A stretch of DNA of 50,386 bases from an uncultured Bacteroidales bacterium (GTDB lineage: Bacteria > Bacteroidota > Bacteroidia > Bacteroidales > P3). Position 1 is the first letter of the stretch; every line of letters begins with the position of its first letter. The DNA lies in assembly GCA_947168515.1 (NCBI GenBank), contig CAMVMF010000017.1, forward strand, positions 1 through 50,386, read 5' to 3'. The translations under genes were made by a program, and so were the position numbers. Positions 17,493-26,022 of this stretch are shown here, piece after piece. The notes under the pieces are model-generated. The model was not told the origin of the DNA. It searched no databases and saw only the letters and a list, made by a program, of their open reading frames with translations.

Positions 17493-18635
17493 TTAGTTGG
17501 CCAACATCACGGGCATGACGAGCATAAGGATGTCCTCGGGGCTCTCGCCCTCGTCCTCGCGTATGGGGAAGATGATGCCGGCGCGGCTGGGATGCGACAT
17601 CTCGATGAGGATTTGTTCGGTGTCGATGTTGGAGACCATCTCGGCTAGGAACTTGGCGTTGAAGCCGATCTCCATGGGCTCGCCCTCGTACTGGCAGGGG
17701 AGCTTCTCGCTGGCGTCGTTGGAGAATTCCAGGTCTTCGGCGCTGACCACCAGTTCGCGCTCTTGGATGGAGAGGCGCACTTGGTGTGATGCTTGGTTGG
17801 CAAAAAGGCCTACGCGGCGGAGGGTGTTGAGGAACGAATTGCGGTCGACAGTCAGCTTGTTGGGATTCTCCTTGGGAATGGCGGCGTCGTAGTTGGGGTA
17901 TTTGCCGTCCACCAGGCGGCAGATGATGTAGAAGTTGTCGAAAGTGAAGAAGGCATTGGTGTTGTTGAACTCCAGTTTCACTTCCTGCTCTTCTTTCTGG
18001 TTGGCCAGGATGTTGCGGAGCATGGTGACCGGTTTGCGGGGCAGGATGAAGCTGGTGGGGTTGTCGGAGTGGATGTCGCTGCGGCGGTAGCGGACCAGCT
18101 TGTGGGCATCGGTGGCCACGAACGTGGTGTTCTCCGGGGTGATGTCGCAAAAGATGCCGCCCATCTGGGGACGCATCTCGTCGGTGGAGGCGGCAAAGGA
18201 GGTGCGTGTGATGGCGTTGACCAAGGCACTGCCCGGCACGGTCATGACCTCGGTTTCGCGCGCTTCGGGCATGTTGGGGAACGTCTCTGGGTTCTTACCG
18301 GCCAAGCGGTATTTGCCTTCGCCGGAAGTGATATTGATGCCGTAGGTGGCATCGTCGACGCTGAAGGTCAGCGGCACGTCGTCGAGGTTCTTTAGCGTGT
18401 CTAATATCAGTTTGGAGGGTACGGCAATGTCGGTGAGACCCTCCATGCGGCCAGACTCCACTTCGATTTTGGTGACCAAGGTGGTTTCTAGGTCTGTGGC
18501 ACGAATGGTGAGGAGATTTTCGTCGAGGTGGAACAAGAAGCAGTTGATGATGGGCACGGTGTTGTTGTTGGTGATGACACCGCTGATGGACTGGATTTGC
18601 TTGGAAAACAGCTGGCTGTTGATGATGAACTTCAT
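17493..18635 (-). CDS. dnaN: DNA polymerase III beta subunit (sliding clamp)
   Basis: The 380-residue protein is the replication processivity clamp. It begins with MKFIINSQLF and carries the three-domain beta-clamp pattern, with landmarks IINCFLFHL and TDLETTL (domain 1), FVATDAHKLV (domain 2), and FNAKFLAEMV plus the C-terminal ILMLVMPVML, which fits the usual VMPMRL-type end with partial change. It is not next to dnaA or gyrB, as often seen in Bacteroidota. FtsX follows 28 bp later. Confidence 0.95.
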   Translation of the reverse strand: MKFIINSQLFSKQIQSISGVITNNNTVPIINCFLFHLDENLLTIRATDLETTLVTKIEVESGRMEGLTDIAVPSKLILDTLKNLDDVPLTFSVDDATYGINITSGEGKYRLAGKNPETFPNMPEARETEVMTVPGSALVNAITRTSFAASTDEMRPQMGGIFCDITPENTTFVATDAHKLVRYRRSDIHSDNPTSFILPRKPVTMLRNILANQKEEQEVKLEFNNTNAFFTFDNFYIICRLVDGKYPNYDAAIPKENPNKLTVDRNSFLNTLRRVGLFANQASHQVRLSIQERELVVSAEDLEFSNDASEKLPCQYEGEPMEIGFNAKFLAEMVSNIDTEQILIEMSHPSRAGIIFPIREDEGESPEDILMLVMPVMLAN

Positions 18636-18682
18636 ATTTTTGTCTCTTTTAATTTCCTATTTATAGATTTATTTACAAAATG

Positions 18683-18690
18683 CAAAAATA
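18683..18690 (-). promoter_or_regulatory. -7 box upstream of dnaN (candidate)
   Basis: Minus-strand TATTTTTG, 48 bp before the dnaN ATG. No -33 box at ideal spacing is evident. The remaining gap up to 18889 holds nothing else I recognise. Confidence 0.35.
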
Positions 18691-18889
18691 ACAACTATTT
18701 TTCAAATAAGCATAGTCTTGCCGTTTTTTTTATCAACAATTTGTTGTTACACGGCTTTGCCCCCTGTCGTAGAAGGGGGACAGTGCTATACTTAGCGCAA
18801 TTGCATAGGGTCGCTGGCAGCAAGGAGGACCATACGCGCGAATGGGCCCACCACGGGCGCGGGATGGGCCGCTGGCGGTGTGCGGGACC

Positions 18890-19261
18890 TTAGTCCAGGG
18901 TGTAGCAGACTCCCTCAGGAATGCCTAAGTGGAAGTGGTACTGGCAGTAGGCTTTCGAGTAGCTGTCATCCAAATACATGGTGCCGCTGATGGTTTCGCC
19001 TTCACCGTATCGGGCCCGAGTGCGGTAGAGCAGGATGGCGTTCTTATAGGTGACACCGTCGGAAATGTATTCGCCCCCGACAGAGTCGGGCGTGTCGAGG
19101 TTCACCACATAGCCAAAGTCCATCTCTGAAATGCTGGCACTGTTGAGCGTGCAGTTGTAGTAGCCAATGACCGTGCCGGAGAAGGCAAAGGTGTCGGTGC
19201 GCTTTCCGCAACTAACCATCAGAAGGGTCAGGGCTGCCAATAAGATTGTAAGTCTTTTCAT
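18890..19261 (-). CDS. Small lipoprotein, unknown function
   Basis: This 123-residue protein has a lipoprotein signal peptide (MKRLTILLAALTLLMVSCG, Cys near 18). The mature part is rich in Tyr, Gly and Ser and predicted mostly beta. No family is recognised. It lies downstream of dapD on the same strand with a 98-bp gap and could be co-transcribed with it. Homologues are probably limited to close relatives. Confidence 0.7.
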   Translation of the reverse strand: MKRLTILLAALTLLMVSCGKRTDTFAFSGTVIGYYNCTLNSASISEMDFGYVVNLDTPDSVGGEYISDGVTYKNAILLYRTRARYGEGETISGTMYLDDSYSKAYCQYHFHLGIPEGVCYTLD

Positions 19262-19359
19262 CTTGTATTATCTCTTTGTTTATGCTCCGGAAGTGCCGCC
19301 GCCCATACGATTTTGGCGACAGCCCCAAGAAGAGTCTATTTCTTTGCTCCCAAGGAAGG

Positions 19360-20178
19360 TCATACGCTTACCCCAAAGTCGCGCAGGGCATCGTTGAGCG
19401 AGGTTTTCTTGTCGGTGCTCTGGCTGCGGTGGCCGATGATGAGGGCGCAGCTGACTTGGTAGTCGCCAGCAGGATAGTGACGAGTGTAGCTGCCGGGGAT
19501 GACAATGCTGCGGGCCGGTACGCGGCCTTTGTAGGTGACGGGTTCGGGTTGGGTGACGTCGATGATGTGGGTGCTGGCCGTGATGACGGTGTTGGCCCCA
19601 ATGACAGCCTCTTCCTCCACGAGTGCACCCTCCACGATGATGCTTCGGCTGCCTATGAAGCAGTGATCCTCAATGATTACCGGGGCCGCCTGGACGGGTT
19701 CGAGCACGCCGCCGATGCCTACGCCTCCGCTGAGGTGGACATTCTTGCCTATCTGGGCGCAGCTGCCCACCGTTGCCCAGGTGTCGACCATGGTGCCGCT
19801 GTCAACATAGGCTCCGATGTTCACATAGGAGGGCATCATCACTACTCCGGGGGCGAGAAAGGCCCCGTGGCGGGCGATGGCGTGGGGCACCACACGGACT
19901 TGCTGCTCGGCATAGTGGTGCTTGAGCGGTATTTTGTCGTGGAACTCAAAGGGGCCTGCCTCCACGGTCTCCATGCTGTTGATGGGGAAATAGAGGATGA
20001 CGGCCTTTTTGAGCCATTCGTTCACGTGCCACTGGCCGTTGACCTTCTCGGCAATGCGCAACTCGCCGTGGTCGAGGTTGTCCACCACAGACCGTACGAC
20101 ATCCTGTACGGTACTGTCTTTTAGCATGTCGCGGTTGTCCCACGCACGCTCTATAATGTCTTGTCTTTCGTCTGTCAT
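19360..20178 (-). CDS. dapD: 2,3,4,5-tetrahydropyridine-2,6-dicarboxylate N-succinyltransferase
   Basis: DapD succinylates tetrahydrodipicolinate in lysine and diaminopimelate synthesis. The 272-residue length is typical. After an N-terminal helical domain the protein shows hexapeptide repeats of a left-handed beta helix, with the family segments VMMPSYVNIGAYVDSGTMVD, TWATVGSCAQIGKNVHLSGG and VPARSIVIPGSYT. It occurs alone, without other dap genes. Many Bacteroidota use DapL instead of this succinyl route; the neighbourhood gives no sign of which other steps exist. Confidence 0.95.
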   Translation of the reverse strand: MTDERQDIIERAWDNRDMLKDSTVQDVVRSVVDNLDHGELRIAEKVNGQWHVNEWLKKAVILYFPINSMETVEAGPFEFHDKIPLKHHYAEQQVRVVPHAIARHGAFLAPGVVMMPSYVNIGAYVDSGTMVDTWATVGSCAQIGKNVHLSGGVGIGGVLEPVQAAPVIIEDHCFIGSRSIIVEGALVEEEAVIGANTVITASTHIIDVTQPEPVTYKGRVPARSIVIPGSYTRHYPAGDYQVSCALIIGHRSQSTDKKTSLNDALRDFGVSV

Positions 20179-20216
20179 AATTTTCTATAACGCCACATCG
20201 CCTTTTTTATTGCCCT

Positions 20217-20393
20217 CATGTCTGTTATAAGATGCTCTTTTTTTCTACCCTTTTTTGCGCCTATTTCCAGTACTCATGTCCGTTATAATATGCTTTTTTT
20301 TCCCCACCCATTGTTGCTCCGGTTTCCAGTATATAAATAATATGCTCTTTTTTTTCTACCCATTGTTGCGCCTGTTTCCAGTACGGAGGACTC
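20217..20393. repeat. Three tandem copies of a ~58-bp repeat upstream of dapD
   Basis: Copies start at about 20217, 20275 and 20335. Each contains (CATGTCyGTT)ATAAnATGCTCTTTTTTT, then CTACCC-TTGTTGCGCCTGTTTCCAGTA with small changes. The first copy starts about 40 bp upstream of the dapD ATG, so copy number may affect the dapD leader or promoter. The rest of 20394-20602 holds no gene. Confidence 0.7.
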
Positions 20394-20602
20394 TCCCGCA
20401 ACTCAGTGCTGCGCTAGTGTCAGGAATGGCTGGCCTCCTTTGCACTTCCCGGTGTTACTATTGTGGCTGGCGTTGGGGACCACTGTCGCACCCCTAACCG
20501 GAATTTGTTTGCCCGTTCGCCCTGCCCATGGTGGTGCTGGTGTCCCGCCTTGGATTTCCTAATAACGATGGTGCTGTGTGGGGCAAGGGAACGGCAGAAA
20601 GT

Positions 20603-20621
20603 CGCGTCCCTACGGGACGCG
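20603..20621. repeat. Isolated M1-type hairpin (CGCGTCCC-TAC-GGGACGCG)
   Basis: A perfect 8-bp palindrome with a 3-nt centre, the same M1 module that occurs near 30.98, 31.20, 31.78 and 48.08 kb. No M2 or M3 module follows it. Confidence 0.6.
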
Positions 20622-20690
20622 TTTTCAAACGAATAGGAAGAATCTAACTTTTTTTATCAAGATATTTTTTTTCTAATCGGAAAATAGTTG

Positions 20691-20698
20691 TATATTTG
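20691..20698 (+). promoter_or_regulatory. -7 box upstream of the gene at 20842 (candidate)
   Basis: TATATTTG fits TAnnTTTG and is 143 bp before the ATG, in an AT-rich leader that contains an ATTTATATTACATTTATATTA direct repeat near 20755-20780. Confidence 0.4.
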
Positions 20699-20841
20699 TC
20701 GCCCGAAAGCAAATAACCTGTATGATATAACTTCGCTGTGGCTCAATGTTTTTAATTACATTTATATTACATTTATATTAGCTATTCGCTATTCCTTCTG
20801 ATAGAAACATTAGTATAACAAAATCTAAAACAAATCAAATT

Positions 20842-21726
20842 ATGGCACGGACAGAAAAGAAATCGTTTATTATCAAGGGGAGGATTCCCAGCCTTGGTAT
20901 AACCTATTATGAGCGCGGGGGCAAAGTATATGCACGTTCCTGCACGCGCAAATCGCCCTCCAAACAGACCTTCGGCCAGTTTGCCGCTCGTTGTAAAATG
21001 CGTCATTCCATCGCTTTGTGGAGGTGTTTCGATCCCGACCACAAGCCACTGATGCAGGTTCAGGAGGGTCTGATCCCATACAATGTTTTTCTGCGGGCAA
21101 ACGCCAGCCTGCCTACCGTCTTCTTGACCAAGCCGATAACCAATCTGGGCGGAGCCCTGCTGATGCCCCAAATGGTGGTTTCGACAGGCCATTTGCCCCA
21201 GGTGGAGTACCGGTTTGAGACACTTGAAGACGGCAGCCGCGTGGTGCTGACAAACTTGGCCACTCGGATTCCGGCAGAAGAAACCCGAGTGCTGACTCCC
21301 GCTACCAATGAGGACTGGTTCAATTTGCTGTGTCTTGGAAGTGTCAACCCCAACTTGATGTCGGGCTACATGATTCGTTTCTACCGCTTTGAGCAACTTA
21401 TGGATGACAGCTGTCCAAGAATGAGGGTCAACTGCTTGGAATTGCAGCTGAACCACAACATCACACCTTTGAGGGGGTTGCTTGGATGGCGGTTTTTGTC
21501 GGTTGGCGGACATGTGGCCATCGCCGATGCCAACGACGAGAACATGGGATGGGCTGTGGTGCTGTATGACGAAAATAGCCATAGCGCATCGCCGCAGCAG
21601 GTGCTTACCACCTGTCGTTTCTATGAGCAGTACACTACCGACGAGGCTAGTGCTGCCGCTGCCGACAGTTTCGGCAATGTGGCTTTGCCGCCTTTCCTCA
21701 CGCCCAATACCAAGAGCCGCGGATAA
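20842..21726 (+). CDS. Conserved-type protein of unknown function
   Basis: This 294-residue protein has no signal peptide or membrane helix. The N-terminus is basic with several Cys and Arg (KGRIPSLGITYYERGGKVYA, then SPSKQTFGQFAARCKMRHS), suggesting nucleic-acid or structural binding. The rest is mixed alpha/beta, including a segment that looks like a beta-barrel lid (GGHVAIADANDENMGWAVVLYD). I do not recognise the family; similar N-termini occur in uncharacterised Bacteroidota proteins. It is monocistronic, with a long AT-rich leader and a strong hairpin after the stop. Confidence 0.75.
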   Translation: MARTEKKSFIIKGRIPSLGITYYERGGKVYARSCTRKSPSKQTFGQFAARCKMRHSIALWRCFDPDHKPLMQVQEGLIPYNVFLRANASLPTVFLTKPITNLGGALLMPQMVVSTGHLPQVEYRFETLEDGSRVVLTNLATRIPAEETRVLTPATNEDWFNLLCLGSVNPNLMSGYMIRFYRFEQLMDDSCPRMRVNCLELQLNHNITPLRGLLGWRFLSVGGHVAIADANDENMGWAVVLYDENSHSASPQQVLTTCRFYEQYTTDEASAAAADSFGNVALPPFLTPNTKSRG

Positions 21727-21760
21727 CGCTTGCCTTTGGCCGCTTGCCTTGCATAGTGGG

Positions 21761-21806
21761 CACCCTGCCTCCCCAGCCTTGGATGAGGCTGAGTGGAGGC
21801 AGGGTG
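21761..21806 (+). terminator. Strong hairpin after the gene at 20842-21726
   Basis: Outer arms CACCCTGCCTCC (21761-21772) and GGAGGCAGGGTG (21795-21806) enclose an inner stem CAGCCT/AGGCTG. No T run follows, so termination is likely but not certain. From 21807 to 22080 there is no gene that I can see. Confidence 0.5.
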
Positions 21807-22080
21807 GTGCGCGTGATGTATGGCGGAGTGGCCGGGACCTGCGGGAGTGCTGTGGGCGAGGGGGCATCTGTAGGGGCGGAATAATGTGCGGGTGATGGTA
21901 GGAGGGAGGCAGCGTGGGCCTGCGGGCATGTCGTGGCTGATGGATAGCCCGTTATGGCATGGCTGTGGGTGAATCCGCCTGCAGGTAGGCAGTTGCCATC
22001 GGGGCGCAGGGGGTGCGGCGGGTGAGTTTTTTTTTGCTGTGGGTATAATAAACGTGGGATTGTTGCGTTAAATATAGATA

Positions 22081-23178
22081 ATGTATAGTAGAATGCGAAA
22101 GATAATCGTCATATTGGCTTTGTTTGTTCTTTGGGTATCTGGGGCTTGTGCTCAGGATAAGGCGCTGATGGCCGACTACCAGTCGCAGCTCCAAGCACTC
22201 TTCGAACAGGTCTATACCGCGCCCACCGACAATGAGCGCTACCATGCCAACGAGTCTGCCTTGCAGCTTCTTAGTGAGGCTTTGGGACAGGAAGACTCCT
22301 TTAAATGGCAGTGGGACTTTGGCTCTCGTGTGTCGGTGCTGACGGCTCCCGATAAGAAATTCCGTATCTTCACCTGGCCAGTGGTCAACGACGAAGGCGA
22401 GTATGAGTGCTTCGGCTTTGTGCAGTCCTTGGACGAGAAGAAAGATGAGTACGACGTATATCCACTTTACGACAAGTCGCAGGAGATTGTCAACCGCCAG
22501 GAGGACCTGCTTACTTATGACAATTGGTTCGGCTCGGTTTATCAGGAACTTATTACAACCAGTTATGAGGGCAAGACCTACTATACATTGCTGGGATGGT
22601 GTGGCGTGGATGCCCTCACCCAACGCAAGGTGATTGAGCCCATCTGCTTCAAGTCTACCCGCAGCCAGCCCCAGTTCGGTCAGAACCTTTTCCGCAAGGA
22701 ACGCAATATCCGCCGTGTGGTGTTGGAATATACCAACAAGGCCATGGTCTCGCTTCGTTATGAGGAACAGTTTATCCGTACCGTCGAACGCATCCGTGCC
22801 AAGCGCAGGGGCGGCGGCCGAGGCGGACTATTCCGCCCCAAGAGTCCGTACCGTGGACGTGCTGCTGCCACGGCGGCACGCACTTCGCGGGCGCAAAACG
22901 AGCGTGTCACCTCTGGCCCTACCACCAAGACCACCGACAAGAAGTACAGGATGATTATCTTTGACGAGGTGGCCCCCCAGATTAGCGGCATGGAAGGGCT
23001 GTACCAGTATTATGTCCCTTCGGGTGTCGAGCTGGCCTATATCTTCGTCAACGGCCGTTGGGAGCTGTGCGAAGGCGCCCAGGGCCGTGTGAACAACAAG
23101 CGGCTGAATCAGGATTTTGACAAGCCCATGGAAAAGAAATCCCCGGCCTATCAGCTGGGGGCCAGAGAAAGAAACTGA
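22081..23178 (+). CDS. Secreted/periplasmic protein of unknown function
   Basis: The 365-residue product has a signal peptide (cleavage near GACAQD). An alternative ATG four codons downstream at 22093 would give a more typical signal peptide. The mature part is helical then beta-rich, with SFKWQWDFGSRVSVL, FRIFTWPVVND and a YYTLLGWCGVD segment. From about 245 to 285 it carries an Arg/Gly-rich basic stretch (RAKRRGGGRGG, RGRAAATAARTSR), unusual for an exported protein, before a conserved-looking end (YRMIIFDEVAPQ). No enzyme motif is seen. It ends 45 bp before dxs, so they may be co-transcribed. Confidence 0.75.
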   Translation: MYSRMRKIIVILALFVLWVSGACAQDKALMADYQSQLQALFEQVYTAPTDNERYHANESALQLLSEALGQEDSFKWQWDFGSRVSVLTAPDKKFRIFTWPVVNDEGEYECFGFVQSLDEKKDEYDVYPLYDKSQEIVNRQEDLLTYDNWFGSVYQELITTSYEGKTYYTLLGWCGVDALTQRKVIEPICFKSTRSQPQFGQNLFRKERNIRRVVLEYTNKAMVSLRYEEQFIRTVERIRAKRRGGGRGGLFRPKSPYRGRAAATAARTSRAQNERVTSGPTTKTTDKKYRMIIFDEVAPQISGMEGLYQYYVPSGVELAYIFVNGRWELCEGAQGRVNNKRLNQDFDKPMEKKSPAYQLGARERN

Positions 23179-23222
23179 CAGTTGACAAAACACTACATAG
23201 CACTACAGAGCAAACTTAAAGC

Positions 23223-25118
23223 ATGACTGGCGTTATATTAGATAGCATCGACCATATCGATGACCTACGCAAACTCTCAATTGACGACTTGAAAGAGTTG
23301 TCCATTGAGTTGCGCCATTATATTATCGACACACTTTCGCAGCATCCGGGACACCTGGCTTCTAGCCTGGGGGTTGTGGAGCTGACCCTTGCACTACATT
23401 ACGTTTTCAACACTCCCGACGACAAACTCATCTGGGATGTGGGCCATCAGGCCTATGCCCATAAGATTATCACCGGTCGGCGCGACCAGTTCCCCACCAT
23501 CCGCACCTATGGCGGGCTGAGCGGTTTCCCGCGGATGGACGAGTCGCCCTTCGATGCCTTTGGCACCGGACATAGCTCTACCTCCATCAGTGCGGCCCTG
23601 GGCATGGCCACGGCTTCTGCCCTGCAGAACAACACCAAGCGGCAGCATATTGCGGTCATTGGCGACGGTGCCATGACGGGGGGCGAGGCCTTCGAGGCCC
23701 TGAACAATGCCGGCGTTTCCAAGGCCAATATTTTAGTCGTGCTCAACGACAACGGCATCAGCATCGACAAGGCCGTTGGCGGTCTGAACAAGTACCTCAC
23801 CCGCATCACCGCCTCGCCCAAGTATAACGAGTTGAAAGAAAAGCTATGGGTGAAGCTGGGCGGCAATTCGGCCAAGCCAGACAAGTATGCCAAGCACTCG
23901 CTCAATTTCTTCCAACATCTCACCTTTCTGGCCAAGACGGCGGCCTTGGGGGCTCCGAATCTGTTTGAGTCGCTGGGCTTCCGTTATTTCGGCCCCATCG
24001 ATGGGCACGATGTCGAGGGGTTGGTAGAGGTGCTCTCGCAGTTGAAGCAAATCAAGGGCCCGCGATTGCTCCATATCGTCACCAAAAAAGGCAAGGGCCT
24101 CCGGTCAGCCGAACGCCACCCCGTGGCCTACCACGCCCCCGGCAGGTTCAATGCCGAAACGGGCGACCAGATTAAGTCGGACTCCACTGGAAAACCGCTT
24201 AAATATCAGGATGTTTTTGGCCGAACAATCATCGAGTTGGCAGAGAAAAATCCTGCCATCGTGGGCATCACTCCGGCTATGCCCACGGGCAGTTCGCTCA
24301 ACCTGATGATGGCGCAGATGCCCACCCGCGCTTTTGACGTGGGCATCGCCGAACAACATGCCGTCACCTTTGCCGCCGGCCTGGCTGCGCAGGGTATGCT
24401 CCCCTTCTGCAATATCTATTCCTCGTTCATGCAGCGTGCCTATGACCAGATTATCCACGACGTGGCATTGCAGCGGCTTCCCGTGGTGTTGTGCCTCGAC
24501 CGCGCTGGGCTGGTGGGCGACGACGGCCCCACCCATCATGGTGCTTTCGACCTCGCCTGCCTGCGCCCCATTCCACAGCTGACCATCTGCGCTCCGATGG
24601 ACGAGCACGAGTTGCGCAACATGATGTACACCGCCCAGCTCCCTGACCAGGGAGCCGTGGTCATCCGCTACCCTAGGGGGTTGAGCGTGCATGCCGATTG
24701 GAAATCACCGTTCCAGAAACTTGCCGTAGGCAAAGGGCGTTGTGTGAGAGAGGGCTCTGAGGTGGCAATCATCACCTTAGGCCATATCGGCAATTCGGCT
24801 TTGGAAGCCGCCGACCGGTTGCAACAAAAGGGGGTAAGCGTGGCGGTCTACGACATGCGCTACCTCAAGCCCTTAGACACCGAATTGCTTGACGAGATAG
24901 CCTCTAGAGGTTTCCGCCGCATAGTCACCCTAGAGGACGGGGTAAAGAAAGGTGGCCTCGGAAGTGCCGTGCTGGAATATTACGCCTCCGTCGGCAAATT
25001 GTTGCCTGTCACCTTATTGGGACTGCCCGACACCTTCGTCACCCACGGTCCTGTGCCCCAGCTGCAAAAGGACTGCGGCATCGACGTGGACGGCATCATC
25101 AGTGCCTGCTGTGGCTAA
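23223..25118 (+). CDS. dxs: 1-deoxy-D-xylulose-5-phosphate synthase
   Basis: DXS joins pyruvate and glyceraldehyde 3-phosphate using thiamine diphosphate, the first step of the MEP isoprenoid pathway. The 631-residue length is normal. The N-terminal half has the SLGVVELTLALHYVF and GHQAYAHKIITGR segments and the thiamine/Mg motif GDGAMTGGEAFEALNNA; the pyrimidine domain has DVGIAEQHAVTFAAGLA and DRAGLVGDDGPTHHG; the C-terminal transketolase domain ends with PVTLLGLPDTFVTHG. It may also feed thiamine and pyridoxal synthesis. Confidence 0.97.
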   Translation: MTGVILDSIDHIDDLRKLSIDDLKELSIELRHYIIDTLSQHPGHLASSLGVVELTLALHYVFNTPDDKLIWDVGHQAYAHKIITGRRDQFPTIRTYGGLSGFPRMDESPFDAFGTGHSSTSISAALGMATASALQNNTKRQHIAVIGDGAMTGGEAFEALNNAGVSKANILVVLNDNGISIDKAVGGLNKYLTRITASPKYNELKEKLWVKLGGNSAKPDKYAKHSLNFFQHLTFLAKTAALGAPNLFESLGFRYFGPIDGHDVEGLVEVLSQLKQIKGPRLLHIVTKKGKGLRSAERHPVAYHAPGRFNAETGDQIKSDSTGKPLKYQDVFGRTIIELAEKNPAIVGITPAMPTGSSLNLMMAQMPTRAFDVGIAEQHAVTFAAGLAAQGMLPFCNIYSSFMQRAYDQIIHDVALQRLPVVLCLDRAGLVGDDGPTHHGAFDLACLRPIPQLTICAPMDEHELRNMMYTAQLPDQGAVVIRYPRGLSVHADWKSPFQKLAVGKGRCVREGSEVAIITLGHIGNSALEAADRLQQKGVSVAVYDMRYLKPLDTELLDEIASRGFRRIVTLEDGVKKGGLGSAVLEYYASVGKLLPVTLLGLPDTFVTHGPVPQLQKDCGIDVDGIISACCG

Positions 25119-25342
25119 GTTTTTTTTTGTTGTAAGAGTTGCTGGCTTGTCGTCAAAGCCTCGTCGCCATTCCCTGCTTTGATGGTGTTGGAACTGTACC
25201 ATAGAGCCAAATGCCAATAGTGGATGGATTCGGCGAAACTACTGGCTCTTTACTTTTTTTGTTGATGGCTCAAATATAAGTATTTAGACGTTGGCTGTAA
25301 TACGTCTAGTCCCCTTTTTAACATTGGCTGTTAGAAACTTTT

Positions 25343-25373
25343 TTTGCTATATTATTTTTTTTTTGTATTTTTG
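25343..25373 (+). promoter_or_regulatory. Promoter of the methylmalonyl-CoA operon (candidate)
   Basis: TTTG at 25343-25346, a 19-bp gap and TATTTTTG at 25366-25373 match the Bacteroidota consensus in both boxes and spacing. The start of the epimerase gene is 95 bp downstream. This is the best promoter match in the window. Confidence 0.65.
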
Positions 25374-25467
25374 TATTTTCCGAGCAAAATGTTTTTGTTC
25401 TGAATTATAGTATATTAGGAGTAATAAATTATTAAAAACATATTATAAACAATTAAATTTTTTCAAA

Positions 25468-25875
25468 ATGACCCCTTCGCATATTGAACACATCGCTATT
25501 GCAGTGACTGACCTGGACGAAGCTCTCCAGTACTGGGAGAATGTCATGGGCCTGAAATGCTACGCCATTGAAGAAGTTACTGACCAGAAAGTTAAGACCG
25601 CTTTCCTGAAATGCGGCGAGACCAAAATCGAGCTGCTGCTCCCCACTTGCCCTGAGAGCACTGTGGCTAAATTTATCGAGAAGAATGGCGGCCGTGGCGG
25701 TATGCACCACATCGCTTTCGCAGTTGAGAACACCGACCAGGCATTGGCCGATGCCAAGGCCAAAGGCTGCCGCCTGATTGACGAGCAGAGCCGCCTCGGA
25801 GCCGAGAAACTCCACATCGGTTTCCTCCACCCCAAGAGCACCTTGGGCGTGCTGACCGAGTACTGCTGCAAATAA
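25468..25875 (+). CDS. mce: Methylmalonyl-CoA epimerase
   Basis: This vicinal-oxygen-chelate-fold enzyme of 135 residues interconverts the R and S forms of methylmalonyl-CoA. Metal-ligand positions are visible: His in IEHIAIAV (about residue 6), His in MHHIAFAV (about 80-81) and Glu in LTEYCC (about 131), with EKNGGRGGMHH typical of the family. It begins the gene set for conversion of succinate to propionate; mutase genes are not in the window. Confidence 0.95.
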   Translation: MTPSHIEHIAIAVTDLDEALQYWENVMGLKCYAIEEVTDQKVKTAFLKCGETKIELLLPTCPESTVAKFIEKNGGRGGMHHIAFAVENTDQALADAKAKGCRLIDEQSRLGAEKLHIGFLHPKSTLGVLTEYCCK

Positions 25876-25889
25876 GCTGATGGATAGTG

Positions 25890-25921
25890 GAATGTGGCGT
25901 GGCCTTGGCCACACCACATTC
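25890..25921 (+). promoter_or_regulatory. Hairpin between mce and mmdA
   Basis: GAATGTGG (25890-25897) pairs with CCACATTC (25914-25921) and GTGGCC with GGCCAC, interrupted by one mismatch, with a two-base loop. There is no strong T run, so it may be an mRNA-processing or partial-terminator element setting mce relative to mmdA. Confidence 0.45.
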
Positions 25922-26022
25922 TGCCTGTTTATTCTCAAGTCTAAAGAATTTTCCGGGAGGAGGTAATGGCCGCTAAGGCCAAGTCCGATCCCCACAATAA
26001 TAACCAAAAAAACTTTCAAATA

